Shown here one piece after another: positions 22,280-35,754 of a stretch of DNA of 64,000 bases; within the stretch, counting starts at the first letter, position 1; the number at the start of each line of letters is the position of its first letter. Made by a program: the position numbers and the translations under genes. The stretch is from Lytechinus variegatus (Eukaryota; Echinodermata; Echinoidea; Temnopleuroida; Toxopneustidae): the NCBI RefSeq assembly GCF_018143015.1, contig NC_054750.1, forward strand, positions 9,452,501-9,516,500. Direction: 5' to 3'. The notes under the pieces were generated by a model, which worked only from the letters and a program-made list of their open reading frames with translations, searched no databases and was not told the DNA's origin.

Positions 22280-23769
22280 TTAACAAAAAATAATTCAAAG
22301 AATCAAATTTACATAAGAGCAAAGTTATATAGGGCCTAAGGAATAGCTGTATTTGAAAACCGACAGTGTAAGAAAATCAAACATTTGTCCCATAGAAAAA
22401 GAGAAAATAAGCCAAAATTGCCACCCTTATTTGGCCACACATGGAGATGTAACTGAGAACGAGGTTAAATATAATAACCTTGTTCACTGAATGAGTGGAG
22501 ATGGCCTGGAGGTTAGTTCTGGGGAGTAAAATTATTTACTCATGAAGCCTGGAACATTATGTCATTTATCCCTGTGTAGGGATAATATTCTCATGGTGAA
22601 AGTAAACCTAAATCACATGTTTTCTTTAACGTTTGGAGCCCAAACTAACGTTAATGGGCCCAAACAGTATTAACCCCCGTTTTTATATTTATGAAATAAA
22701 TAGTACTTAATTTGAAAAAAAAAACATAAGAGCATGAGCGTTTACTTACCCAGTCTGTTTAGGTCGCCATTTGGAGTCTTGTTATCGATAACAAGATACC
22801 ACATGTAGAGCTGCCAACTTAGATTTTAAAAATACTTGAATCAGCCGATAAATATGAATTGTAAAATGCTTGTTTCGGTCGATAAATTTAAAAAGTGCTG
22901 AATGATATTTATTGACTGAAACAAGTATTTTACAATTCGTAATATTTATTGGCCAATGATCTTATGCCTGATTAAAATTTCATTATTGTAAGCCTACCTA
23001 AAGATTAAAATAGCAGAAAAATAATGATTATGGAAGGTTTGACAAACTAAGAAAAATCCATTTAAGAATAAAATACCGGTAGTTACCGTATTAGAATTAT
23101 AATTATTTGATTTCTGAGGTCATATGCGTGCAGCTTTCCTACATATCGTATGGTAAAAAAAAATCAATTAAATGTCATTTTCTCTGTCAATATTGAAAAT
23201 GGTTTGTACCTTCACTTCAGTACATCAATACACAAATCATTTTAGACCTACACTCGCTCCTAAAAAGAAAATATGAAATTCAATATTGAACCCTAACACT
23301 ATAATTTGAATAAATTAAAGTATAGGCCTCACATTGAAATGTTGCCCATTGACTGTAGCACAAATTGCCATGCTCTGCACAGATCACGGCAGTGATTCGG
23401 AGACTACTTATTGGTTCATCACGCAGTTCACAGGATCATGTTGTGACAAAAAATAATTTGGCCCGAAAAATATTTGTTAGTATTGATAACAATGAATATA
23501 TCCAGCCTCGTATTCTGCACTTGCAATGGTCTTGGCTCGTGATCGGATCGCTCAAGTATCGTTAGAGAAATATAGAGATTTGGCAATTTCTTGCAAATTC
23601 ACTGTGCGCTCCGGAACTCCATTGACTGTACAAGTTGTGATAGATTCTGTAAACTGAGGAACATGGAATCCCTTTTGCAAAATTGCAAAGTTGCATTGCA
23701 ATTTCTTTTGTATTTTTTATTTTGCAAATTTCACTTGCTCGTAGGTGAACCAGGACAACTAAGTACATC
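22280..23769. other. Upstream region of HCCS; promoter not resolved
   Basis: AT-rich up to about 23350, then more balanced. It includes a stretch similar to part of the 579-1018 element near 23105-23190. The sequence CTTGCTCGTAG just before 23741 could be a 5' UTR splice acceptor. No TATA box or other promoter motif could be assigned with confidence. Confidence 0.35.
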
Positions 23770-26700
23770 ATGGGAGGGTCTTTATCCTCATCTCCGACTG
23801 TCCAGGCTGCTACTGTCCAGAGTGTTCCATCTGCTGGAGCTACGTCTCCACCGTCAGAATGTCCCATGCACCAGGGTGACTCTTTAACAGTACAGACCAC
23901 TGCCATTCCTGCAGAATGTCCAATGCACAACAAAGACACATCTCCATCAGCACCAGCTAAAGGGACTGCTGCAGACATCCCACCTGAGTGCCCCATGCAT
24001 GCATCTACCGGTCAGGCAACCACTGGATCAGGGGACGGATGGGTCAGTGAGTGCCCAATGTCGACTGGAACGAATACATTGGTTGTAGACAACAAGACCG
24101 ATGACATTAATCCAGCAAACAGGGTAAGAATGTGTAATCTATTGACTACTGATTTCATTCATCTCATCTAGACTCTGTGCAAGTGTCACCCGGTTCCAGT
24201 AAAGCATTGGTTAATTTGTTAATTCATTTTCTTTGCAGCACTTGAGGCTGTAAAATATTAACTTGCTCTGTTCAAGAAATATTAAAAGCTGTCATCAGAA
24301 AGGATGTCTGTAAAAAACTAGATGTTCAATGCTTAGGAATTTAGGATAACAATTGTTATAATTGCACTTCACTATTGTACTTGTGAAGGTACAATTTACA
24401 TGTAATAAATGGCTGTGATGCATGAAACATCATGTACATAGAAGAAGGTATCACTTATGCAATTAGGAAGGTGGGTTTTTCAACAGAATTTTGAAAATTA
24501 GAAATATTTCCTTAGCGTTATTTTAATGTGCAAAGAGTTAATATAGGACTGTTTTTTATTGAAATGAAGTTCATTGAAGTGTACTTTTGAGAGGACTTTG
24601 CATCCCTACATGAATCATGACAAGAATAATGCTTAAAGGAATAAATCAAGTAAGATTTTCTTCATTTTCAAAATGTCCATAGATGCCTCCTCCAAATCAA
24701 AGACCTGCCCCAGACCAGCCGTTCAGCCTCTCCACTGATCGACAGACCTCCAGCATCCCTCGGGCAGGAAAGGATGAGAATTGGGTGTACCCATCTCAAC
24801 AGATGTTCTGGAATGCCATGTTAAGGAAAGGATGGAGGTGGCAGTCAGATGAAATACAGCAGGAGGATATGCATAACATCATCAATATCCATAATGCTAA
24901 CAATGAACAAGCTTGGAAGGAGGTGCTTAAGTGGGAGGCAATGCATGCCAAGTGAGTGTTATCACACCCCTTTCAGAATTTATTGTCAATCATCAGGCTT
25001 GCAATAATTATATTTTTTTTTCATGAGACTCCGTTTTTTAAACAAATTTGATTTAAAATATCATGATAATTCAGGGTATAATGACTCTTCTCTTATGTCA
25101 TTGGGAGTTTGGGTCAAGTATTGAATCATCAAATTACCCTGTTACACCAGGAATTTTGTTATTAAATTAGCGTTTAAAAATGAACTAAAAACTCAGAAAT
25201 ATTGCTCAGATGGTCGGATAATAATGATAAGGTTAATTTTGAGCAATAGAGTAAGCTATGTGGTATTGCAACAAGCGATAGTAAGCCATTGCCCTGCATA
25301 TCTAAATAGAGCAGACTCAATCACAGCGCCACCTTGTGGCGGTTTAGCGATAGATTTGCGTATAAATTTTTATGGAGGATGATCGACACGGGAAATAAAA
25401 ACTGAGGGAGGAATTCTTGCACACAAATCTGACTTCCAAAGGTAGTTATTCTTTATAAAATCAATGTCAAGTGCTTTTGAAATACAATATGGGGAAGAAG
25501 TTTCATTTTACCACACTATTATAAAATGGTCTAATATTGTTTTCACAGGGCTTTTTACAATTTCCTTCAGAGCAAAACTTGAGTTCATTTGTCCTTTTTA
25601 TTGAGAACAACTCGTGATTAAAAAAAATCATTATTGAAAGAAAATTTATGCTCTATATTTTTTTTTCAGAGAATGCCCCTGTCCTAAACTGGCAAGTTTT
25701 GGTGGACGTTACAATGATCTTTCACCCCGAGCTAAGATGAGATGCTGGATGGGGTAAGTTTGTGTATTGATATTTAATTTACGAGGGCCCTGTATCACAA
25801 AACTTACCAATTGATCTTGGGGATGATTACTACAACTGATTGCATTGCTTATATATGATCAATCATAAATATCAGCCAATGCTCAATCACTTAGATTCAT
25901 GTTACAGAGACCGGGACTAAGTGCTCTTTAACCACTAACCAACGGGGAAGTATTTCATGAAAAGTTTTGTGAGTGATTTTTACCTGATTTAATTGCTCTT
26001 AGCCAATCAGATGCGAGGATTTTCTGTAGCTTTTTACAGTTTTCAGTGATTATCACTGACAAAACTTGTCATGAAAGGCTCTCCTTGAGTGTGACAATTT
26101 GACCCACCATGAAGTTTGTAGTTACTCTGCAACTAGTCTAGGAGCCAGGGGGCTTTATTCAGAATTTTTGGTGGGGAAGGTTTGACAAGCTTATCCGGGG
26201 TAAAATTGTGCGTTGATTCCAAAAATGCCACTCTTATTGACCGTACTCACGCCATTTTGGTCATTTTGGCCAAATTTTGGCCAAAAATGACCATTTTGAC
26301 CACTCTTTGGAAAATGGTCCCTTAACAGACTGCCTTTGTAGCCACATGCAATTAAAAGTGTCTATCTTAGGTAGAAATGCACACAGATTCCAGATAAAGT
26401 GCTTTCATTTGCCAAAATCACAATAGCAGTGGTCATTTTGGCCATAATTTGGCCAAAAATGACAATTTTCATGATTTTTTGGCCGAAATGTGTTACAAAT
26501 ATTGATCAGAGCTTCGACTGGATGTCTTTAGAAATCCACATTTATTTTCAAAATGTGCGCTGGATCATAACCATCAACCCCATGTAATTTATTTCATCAG
26601 TTTTTACCTATGAGGGTCATTTTGGGTACTTTAGACATAACTGACCATTCGCTCAATTTGCATTATTAACCTTTCAAATAGGCAGGAAATTGAGGCCTTC

Positions 26701-29700
26701 AGCATGGTTTTTCTTATTCCCTTATAAAATGAGAATGCATTAAAATGTCCTTCATGTGTAAAATTTTATGCTGATTCCAAATATATAAGTCTAAATGACC
26801 CTATTTAACAGTTTGAGGTCATTTTGGCCACTTATGACCCTTAAAATGACCAATGACATCAGTTCAATTTATCCAAAAATACTTTGAATGTTACCAGAAT
26901 CGTTACAAGGGCATACTGTGACACCTAACATTGGTGTATTAATCCTTGAAATTGAACATCTCAAAAGTATTTTGACCTAATGCAGTTTATTCCATCAGTT
27001 TTGACCTATGAGGGTTACTTGGCGTACTTTAGCCACAACTGACCATTTACGCAGTTTTGCATATAATAAACTGCACATAAAATGGCCAATAACATCAGTT
27101 CAATTTATCCAGAAATACTTCGAATTTTACCAGAATCTTAACAAGGGTGTGCTGTAATACCCAACACTGGTGAATGAATCCTTAAAATTGAGCATCCCCA
27201 AAGTTGACTACCTTGGTCATTTTGGCCACCTTGACCCCCCGGCCAGCCCTGCTCATTGTGTATGTTAATTCAGGTGATATCGAACATGGTGAGGAGAAAT
27301 TTTGGATTGCGTTAATATTAGCATCAATTATTGTTAAATGGGGAAGTTTGAAAGCTTCTTGGTGGAAATCAATGAAATTATTCCACACAGACCATAACTA
27401 TTGGACCCTGTGGTCATTTTGACCACGTTTCCCTCAATATTGTCCAGTGACCATGGACCCTACTAATCTCCAATTAGTGGAGACATCAGCTAAGAGAGTG
27501 ACCTTGCATGCTTTGATGAGTCAAAAAGGGCTCAAATGCTGGTCAGTATCATTATCAGCACGAGCTACCAATAATCGGTGAAGAGTGTCATAATTGTGAT
27601 AAAATCCTTTACATCGTGCATACATAAGGTTGTTTGACCATGGCACTGTGGTCATTTACATGATTTTAGCCACCATGACCACACAGTAAATGTTTATGGA
27701 AACCTCACATATATGGGGCAGTAAATTCAGGAATGAGACACTTTAGCATCATTTACATGTTATTTTAAGACACTTTTCTATATTAATGTAGATTAATGAT
27801 TCCAAATAATTTATGTTAGTCTTAATGACCATTTATGAGCTAGTGGTCATTTTGGTCGCTTTTGGTCCCGACAATGACCAATCACATTTGCATGTATCAA
27901 AGAGGATTCAAATGTAGTTGTCGCTCAGTATTGTTAATAAGATGTATTTTATCAATTATTGATTTCAATATGATATGACTAATAGCACATTATCAAAATT
28001 TTGAAACCAATTTGGCCATTTTGACTATCGCATGTATGACTTTTGTAAATAAACATGACAGGAGCAATTGTGGAAATGCGTTCAATCCCTTTCGATTGGA
28101 AATATTAAAAGCTCACCTTGAGTAAAAAAAAATTGTGCCAAATACCTCACCATTTGGTCATTGTGTGGTCATTGAGTAGCCATAACATCATTCCCTCATT
28201 TTTTATTTAAATTATACAGATAACTATATTCTAGAGGAAGGCACTAATCCTGAACTCAAAGGTGCGTCATTACAAAGCTATTGGTCAAAGTGGATTTCAC
28301 GAATAGATTTAACCATGGTGCATTTTTATTACCTTTGCCATTTTGTGTAATGTTTCACAAACCTCACATTGGCATGATTGGTAAAGTTGAAAGTGGAAAA
28401 CTTGCCCTAAATTGTTAAAGAGTGACCAAAATTCGGCACAGAGAATAATTTCATATAGAGAATGTATTTCATTACCCAGTACGTCTTCAAAAGAATTAAG
28501 GGTAAGTTTGCTGCTCACCAATCATGCCAATGTGAGCTTTGTGAATCACTGTACAAGAAAAAACAAAGATTGTAAAAATGAATGATAGTTAAAACTCTTT
28601 GTGAACTTCACTGTGACCTATTTTGCTTTGTAATGATTCTCAGTACAATTTGACTTTAAAGAAGGAAAATAATTCTGGCTATTTAGGAACATACAGTGAT
28701 CAAAGGGGCCACAGTAGACAGTCACATGATATTTGGCACAATTTTTACTCAAGGTGAGCCTTTAATATTTCCCATGAAAAGGGATTACGCATTTCATCAT
28801 GTTCATAGACCTACAATTGCTGCTAAGTCAATTTTATTTCAAAATTCACACATTGGATAAACGGTCAAAGTGGCCAAAGTGGTCACATTTTGATTATGTA
28901 CTATTAGTAATATCATATTGAATTAAATAATTTGTCATTTATTATGATTGATACAACAAATCTTACAAAAATATAGAGCAAGAACATTGGAATACATTGA
29001 AATGACCACTAAGTAGTATTGTATTAATATGGTGCAAAAAGTTTTTGTAATATGTCTTATCTAACATCATTCTTGAATTCGTTTCCATGAATTACAAAAT
29101 GGTTAATGTGCATAAAATCATGAAAATGACCAAAGTGCATGGTCAAACAACCTTATGTGTACTTGATGTAAAGGTTTTTATCACATTCATTAAACTCTTG
29201 ATTATTGGTGTAGTAGCTCAAGCTGAAAATAATATTAAGCATCATTTGAGCTCTTTTTAAATCAAATAATGTGTGGTGACGAGAAATTATTGAGGAAAGG
29301 TGATCAAAATTACCACAAAGTCCAATAGTTCGGCCAATAACACTGATTTATATGAAATCCTTGCATTGATTTTCACCCCAAAGCTTTCAAACTTTTCCAA
29401 TTTAACAATAATTGATGCTAATATTAACACAATCCTGAATTGTCTCCTCACTATGTTCACTATAGGCTAATTTAGTATACACATTGGGCAGGGGACAATC
29501 TGGCCAAAATGACCAAGGTTGTCAAAAATATTTTTGGGACACTCAATTTAAATGATTAATACACCAGTGTTAGGTGTCACAGCACACCCTTGTAACGATT
29601 ATAGTAACATTCAAAGTACTTTTGGATAAACTGAAGTATTGAACAGATGGTATTGGTCATTTGGGGCCAAAAAGTGGCCGAAATGACCATAATCTGTTGA

Positions 29701-32700
29701 ATGGGGTCATTAAGACTGACATATTGGGAATCAGCTTGAAATTCTACACAAGAACGACATATGCATCATTCCCATTTTATAAAGGAGGAAGATAAAGCAC
29801 ACTGAACACCTCAAATTCCTGCCGATTTGCACAGTTATTATGCAAAATTGTACGAATGGTCAGTTACCCAAAATGGTCAAAAGTCAAAACTAATGATATA
29901 AATTACATGAGGTCAAAATACTTTTGAAATGTTCATTTTAAAGGATTAATACACCAATGTTTGATGTCACAGCACATCCTGGTAACGATTCTGGTAACAT
30001 TGAGGTATTTTGGATAAATTGAACTCATGTTATTGGTCATTTTTATGGCCATAAGTGGCCAAAATGACCATTAGGTGTTCAATAGGGTCATTAAGACTGA
30101 TATATTTAGAATCAGCATAATATTCTATACAAGATGGACATTTAAATGTATTCCCATTTTATAAGGGAAGAAGATAAAACACACTGAAGACCTCAAATTT
30201 CTGCCTATGTGCGAATGGTCAGTGATGTCTAAAGTACCAAAAATGACCCTCATAGGTCAAAACTGATGAAATGAGGTCAAAATAATTTTGAGATGTTCAA
30301 TTTAAAGGATTAACACACCCCAATGTTAGGTGTCGCAACACACCCTTGTAACGATTCTGGTAACGTTCGAAGTATTTGGGGGTAAAATGATTTAATGTCA
30401 TTGGTCATTTTTAGGGCCATTAGTGACCAAAATAACCATAAGCTATTGAATAGGGTCAATAAGACTGATATATTTGGAATCTGCATAAAATTCTACACAA
30501 GGTGGATTTTCGAACGCATTTGCATTTTATATTGGGAAGAAGAAAAAACACGCTATGAGACCTCAAATTCCTGCCTACATGTATATGTGCACTTTATTAT
30601 GCGAAACTTCGTAAAGGGTCAGTTATGTATAAAGTACCCCAAATGACCCTCATAGGTCAAAACTGATGGAATAAATTACACAAGGTCAAAATACTTTGTG
30701 AGATTGCCAATTTAAAGGATTAACACACCAATGTTAGGTGTCGCAGCACACCTTGTAATGGTTCTGGTAACGTTCGAAGTATTTGGGGGTAAAATGAACT
30801 GATGTCATTGGCCATTGAAAAGGCCATAAGTGGTCAAAATTACCACAAGCTATTAAATAGGGTTATTATGAATGATATATTTGGAATCAGCATAAAATTT
30901 TACACTTGAAGGACATTTAAATGCAATCTCATTTTATCAGGGATGAAGAAAAAAACATGCTGAAGACCTCAATTTCATGCCTATTTGAACAGCTAATAAT
31001 GCAAATTGTGCGAATTTACTGCCCCATATATGTGAGGTTTCCATAAACATTTACTGTGTGGTCATGGTGGCTAAAATCATGTAAATGACCACAGTGCCAT
31101 GGTCAAACAACCTTATGTATGCACGATGTAAAGGATTTTATCACAATTATGACACTCTTCACCGATTATTGGTAGCTCGTGCTGATAATGATACTGACCA
31201 GCATTTGAGCCCTTTTTGACTCATCAAAGCATGCAAGGTCTCTCTCTTAGCTGATCTCTCCACTAATTGGAGATTCCTAGGATCCATGGTCACTGGTCAA
31301 TATTGAGGGAAACGTGGTCAAAATGACCACAGGGTCCAATAGTTATGGTCTGTGTGGAATAATTTCATTGATTTCCACCAAGAAGCTTTCAAACTTCCCC
31401 ATTTAACAATAATTGATGCTAATATTAACGCAATCCAAAATTTCTCCTCACCATGTTCGATATCACCTGAATTAACATACACAATGAGCAGGGCTGGCCG
31501 GGGGGTCAAGGTGGCCAAAATGACCAAGGTAGTCAACTTTGGGGATGCTCAATTTCAAGGATTAATACACCAATGTTAGGTGTCACAGTATGCCCTTGTA
31601 ACGATTCTGGTAACATTCAAAGTATTTTTGGATAAATTGAACTGATGTCATTGGTCATTTTAAGGGTCATAAGTGGCCAAAATGACCTCAAACTGTTAAA
31701 TAGGGTCATTTAGACTGATATATTTGGAATCAGCATAAAATTTTACACATGAAGGACATTTAAATGCATTCTCATTTTATAAGGGAATAAGAAAAAACAT
31801 GCTGAAGACCTCAATTTCCTGCCTATTTGAAGGGTTAATAATGCAAATTGCGCGAATGGTCAGTTATGTCTAAAGTACCCAAAATGACCCTCATAGGTAA
31901 AAACTGATGGAATAAATTACATGAGGTTGATGGTTATGATCCAGCGCACATTTTGAAAATAAATGTGGATTTCTAAAAACATCCAGTCGAAGCTCTGATC
32001 AATATTTGTAACACATTTCGGCCAAAAAATCATGAAAATTGTCATTTTTGGCCAAATTATGGCCAAAATGACCACTGCTATTGTGATTTTGGCAAATGAA
32101 AGCACTTTATCTGGAATCTGTGTGCATTTCTACCTAAGATAGACACTTTTAATTGCATGTGGCTACAAAGGCAGTCTGTTAAGGGACCATTTTCCAAAGA
32201 GTGGTCAAAATGGTCATTTTTGGCCAAAATTTGGCCAAAATGACCAAAATGGCGTGAGTACGGTCAATAAGAGTGGCATTTTTGGAATCAGCGCACAATT
32301 TTACCCCGGATAAGCTTGTCAAACCTTCCCCACCAAAAATTCTGAATAAAGCCCCCTGGCTCCTAGACTAAACTGCCCTCTGTCATGACATGCTGATAAT
32401 TCACTTTTTGTACATAGTTTGAAAATCTGACAAGGGGTTAGAACATAATTTCATTATAACTTTTCATCCTTTGATCTTATGATATTATACATTTAATAGT
32501 TATAGTGAAGAGAACAGGGTTTGAGAATTATCTCCTCAGAAATTCATTCTTTAAAAAAAAGTTGTAATCATATTTGGGGTTGTCTCACTTGTCTGCCTTA
32601 ACAGGTTGAGAGAGATTTCTTTGAGAATAATTGTCTTCAGGTTAGTTATCTGGAGGGGGGGGTAGTGGTTAGAGAGCTATGGCCAAGGGAATTCATTGTG

Positions 32701-32966
32701 ATCCTGTACATCAGAAGGTCAAGAGTTTCATACCATTCCTTTTATATCCATATTCCAGATACGAGCGACCGTTTGATAGACACGACTGGATCGTCGATAG
32801 GTGCGGTAAAAAGGTGCGATACATCATTGACTATTACGACGGAGGTACGGTGGATAAGAAGACATTTGAATTTGCTATCCTTGATGTTAGGCCTGCTATG
32901 GATTCACCAGGCGCTATGTGGGATCGTATGAAAGCTTCTTATTGGAGGTTTCTCTACAGCAAGTAA
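23770..32966 (+). CDS. HCCS: Holocytochrome c-type synthase (heme lyase), complete, 4 exons
   Basis: Coding exons 23770-24123, 24683-24951, 25670-25753 and 32759-32966 give 915 nt, 304 aa plus TAA, with matching phases (0, 2, 2). The enzyme attaches heme covalently to the CXXCH cysteines of apocytochrome c (and c1) in the mitochondrial intermembrane space, at the inner membrane. Residues 1-118 are a low-complexity Ser/Thr/Ala-rich N-terminus with four Cys-Pro-Met heme-regulatory-type motifs (C31, C50, C74, C95). The conserved core starts at [14 protein letters not shown] (residue 119), followed by [29 protein letters not shown] with the histidine (H188) equivalent to the heme-ligand His of human HCCS, ECPCPK (209-214), [21 protein letters not shown] and [10 protein letters not shown]. 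Residues 1-118 are longer than in the human protein and the core is collinear with it. The start ATG lies in a long first exon; a possible acceptor just upstream (TCGTAG before 23741) suggests a 5' UTR intron. Intron 3 is 7 kb, mostly one foldback repeat. Confidence 0.97.
25945..26090. repeat. Small inverted repeat in HCCS intron 3
   Basis: TTTCATGAAAAGTTTTGTGA (left) pairs with TGACAAAACTTGTCATGAAA (right) around about 100 bp. Probably a MITE immediately left of the giant foldback. Confidence 0.5.
26134..32370. repeat. 6.2 kb nested foldback built of tandem repeats, in HCCS intron 3
   Basis: The outer ends TAGTCTAGGAGCCAGG and CCTGGCTCCTAGACTA are inverse, flanked by AAC on both sides (26131-26133 and 32371-32373). 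The outer arms, about 1.6 kb (26134-27730) and 1.35 kb (31015-32370), are near-identical; 27204-27422 and 31318-31536 read the same in opposite directions. An inner inverted repeat is centred near 28430, not at the outer midpoint of about 29250, so the structure is nested. The right half holds tandem units of about 365-420 bp, with AAGGATTAA anchors near 29550, 29941, 30304, 30715 and 31557. GGTCATTTTGGCC and its inverse recur throughout. No transposase was found. Confidence 0.85.
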
Positions 32967-33597
32967 CTTTGCCAGATTAAACTCTATTAAATGTCATCGC
33001 TGGAATATTTGAATTTGGTGCGGATTGTCAGATGTATTGAAGAAAACACACATTGGAAGAGCGATGTGCATGGATCCTACTGTGGCCTTTATTAGATTAT
33101 TTGCTCTGTTAGGTAAAAGGCATAAGTTCTAAAGTTGGATGACTGTACTTAGAGATCCATAGTACACAAATTTGCCTTCAACTTTTTTACTGAAATGACA
33201 GCTTTATCCATACACTTCAGGAGAACACGGAAAGAGAGGAACTGTTGCCCCATCTGTTGATGCTGTCTTACCTTATTTGCCATTTTATTTGTCTTCTGTT
33301 TACTACATGCTATTATTTTAAAATGACTTTATTTCCGTTTTGAAAAAAAAACTTTTATTTGGCATACTCATATCAAGCTGTATTGGTTTGTTGCAAAATT
33401 GGTAGAATTGTGTTCCAATAATTACATTTATTGTATTTCTCTCAGTCATGATACAGTATGATGAAAATAATTTTGGCTTAGAATATATGTGCTGGTACCA
33501 GTAACTTCTTTTTTTTTTTCATTTTATGATTCTGCAGCATGATTGAGAAACTATGCAGTACTTCTCACAAGTGTCTAAGTAAAGCCCTCTATGTACT
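32967..33597 (+). other. Probable HCCS 3' UTR and downstream DNA
   Basis: Begins directly after the TAA stop, shows no coding potential and is AT-rich. A poly(A) signal could not be assigned with confidence. Confidence 0.4.
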
Positions 33598-33744
33598 GGG
33601 GTCTGTTGCAGAAAGAGTTGCGTTTAAACGCAAGTAAAAAAATAAATCGCAAGTCCCAAATGCGCGCTGTTGATTGGTTGGAAATCAAGTTTCGCATGAT
33701 TTTTAGAGTTGCGTTTGATTGCAACTCTTTCTGCAACGGGCCCC
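33598..33744. mobile_element. MITE with GTTGCAGAAAGAGTTGC ends, copy 1
   Basis: CTGTTGCAGAAAGAGTTGCG (left) and GCAACTCTTTCTGCAACGGG (right) are inverse. The interior has ATGCGCGCTGTTGATTGGTT. Nearly identical to the copy at 33960-34107. Confidence 0.8.
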
Positions 33745-33959
33745 AGGTCTACCACCTGATATTGGAACAATGCATGAAATTTTCTGTTAACAGTGTGAAT
33801 TCTAGATGTTGACATTGCTGGCTTTCCATAGCTATGGTTGATGGTTCACTTGCAACTCGTAAGAAGATGGTCCAGGTTTTGATGTTGTGTTGATTTTGAT
33901 ACTAGCCACATGCAAACCACAAAACTTTGAATATTGCTTTAGCTTTGACTGACATACCT

Positions 33960-34107
33960 GGGGCCCTTTGCAGAAAGAGTTGCGTTTAAACGCAAGTAAA
34001 AAAATCAGTCGCAAGTCAAAAATGCGCGCTGTTGATTGGTTAAAAATCAAGTTGCTCGTGATTTTTTAGAGTTGCGTTTGATTGCAACTCTTTCTGCAAC
34101 GGGCCCC
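33960..34107. mobile_element. MITE with GTTGCAGAAAGAGTTGC ends, copy 2
   Basis: Same orientation and length as the copy at 33598-33744, with ends GCAGAAAGAGTTGCGTTTAA and GCAACTCTTTCTGCAACGGG and the same ATGCGCGCTGTTGATTGGTT core. The copies are about 215 bp apart. Confidence 0.8.
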
Positions 34108-34272
34108 AGCTGTATGTGTGCATTACATGAATTAGGTCTGTGCATAATGTCTACTCCTGTGTGCATTAATAAATATGAAAGAATGTTATGCACATCACAT
34201 GGCTAGTTTTGGGGTAGCCCTCACTTGTTCAACTGACATTAGTGAGAATAGATGTTGATTCTTACCCATATC

Positions 34273-34493
34273 CAAGGCTCCACACTAACTTTTTTTCTTG
34301 GTGGCCCAAACAATCTACCAAAATCATCAATTTCATATTTTTGGTGGCCCTAAAACAATAGAAAACATTACAATTTATCAAAACTTTGGTAGCCCAACCG
34401 GGCCACCAAGTGTTGGCTTTTACAAAATTTTGGTGGCCCGACTCTCATTTTTGGTTGCCCCGGGCCACCGGGCCACTGCTAATGTCGAGCCCT
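34273..34493. mobile_element. Short element, CAAGGCTCCACACTAAC ... TAATGTCGAGCC ends
   Basis: A 221 bp unit full of TGGTGGCCC and GGGCCACC words. It shares both ends with the 1.5 kb element at 38713-40202, so it looks like an internally deleted relative. Confidence 0.65.
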
Positions 34494-34580
34494 GCCATAT
34501 CTAACCTGAATGTTCACTTTCAGCAAATGATTGTGAAAGTTTTCCCTTGTTCTATAGAGAATTTCTAACCATAAACATAG

Positions 34581-34802
34581 TGGCCCGTATTCTCAAAAGA
34601 GGTTTTAATTGTACCATGGTACAAACTAAGGTTTATCCAGATTTCTCATATTATTGTGCTTCCCTTTTAGTGTACTTTGCCAGAAGCACATATTTCTTAG
34701 TGTGTGCAATGAAATGATCATTATTATGTACTAAGATCTGCATAGTCCAAGGTTATGTACATGTACCATGGTACATATGAAACCTCTTTAAATATGAGCC
34801 AT
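34581..34802. mobile_element. MITE with TGGCCCGTATTCTCAAA ends
   Basis: TCTCAAAAGAGGTTTTAATT pairs imperfectly with ATGAAACCTCTTTAAATATG. The palindrome TGTACCATGGTACA is present near both ends. Confidence 0.6.
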
Positions 34803-34988
34803 GCCAAATATGGCTATTTACACTTTGTTTGGACTTCGATAACTACATTTATATGTATTTACACAGTTGTTGTATAATCCCCAGTAGTATATCTCAGACT
34901 CTTGTGATGCGTGAATTGAGCAAGCAATCATGCTTCGTAAGTATAAGCTTGTGATGAGTAATTGCATCCTTCCTGACTCTACCTATTA

Positions 34989-35393
34989 TGGCCACCGCAC
35001 ACATTACGACTGTTCGCGATCCGATTTTTTGGAACAAATCGCATTTTGCTCATTTTCTGAAAATGTGAATGGAACATATCATTTTATTTGGAGTTAAAAT
35101 AAATTGAAAGAATACTAATATAAACATTTTGAAAGATTGCAAGCTTTATTTTGGAGTAAAGGCCAAATTAGTTTCAAGTCATAGCCAATCGTACGACTGT
35201 TATCATTACGACAAGATATTAAATTCGCTTTTATTCAAAGAAGGATGATAGCATAGTCACAGATTTAAACATAGGTATTCGTACGATGATTTAGAACATT
35301 ACGCAGTAAGTAGTAGTAGCATAGTAGGAACAAATTCTACTACATTAATTCTGAAATCGGGTCGCAGACCAATCGTAAGGTGTGCGGTCGCCT
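34989..35393. mobile_element. MITE with GGCCACCGCACACATTACGA ends
   Basis: The left end GGCCACCGCACACATTACGA and right end TCGTAAGGTGTGCGGTCGCC are inverse, with inner GCGATCCGATTTT and AAATCGGGTCGC. About 405 bp and non-coding. TACGAC and GTACGA words recur inside. Confidence 0.7.
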
Positions 35394-35754
35394 TTACACG
35401 TCAACAGGGAAGGACCTAATAAAACACCATTGTGAAGACTGATTAACAGGAAGGTGTACTTAACATTACCTTATTGTAACATCACAGTTGGTGATAATTT
35501 AATTAACCATAATATGCAACATTGTGCAGAGCATCCATGCTATTAAACACAAGTCATGATGTATCACTGTAGATTAGTGTTCTTGAATATATATATATAT
35601 TTCTGTTGAGAAGCAGAACTATTGAACTCTTATTCTTCCTCCTGTTATATATAACATAATGCTTGCACATGAAGAACACACACCAGGAATGGCACTGACA
35701 AGGGTTTGACAGTTGACCCATCCAATTTGCTGATAATTTGGTGCTACTATTGCA

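Noticed and set aside
27204..27422. 72-codon open frame repeated in mirror image at 31318-31536
   Set aside because: The identity follows from the inverted-repeat arms; the frame has no family similarity and its flanks are repeat DNA.
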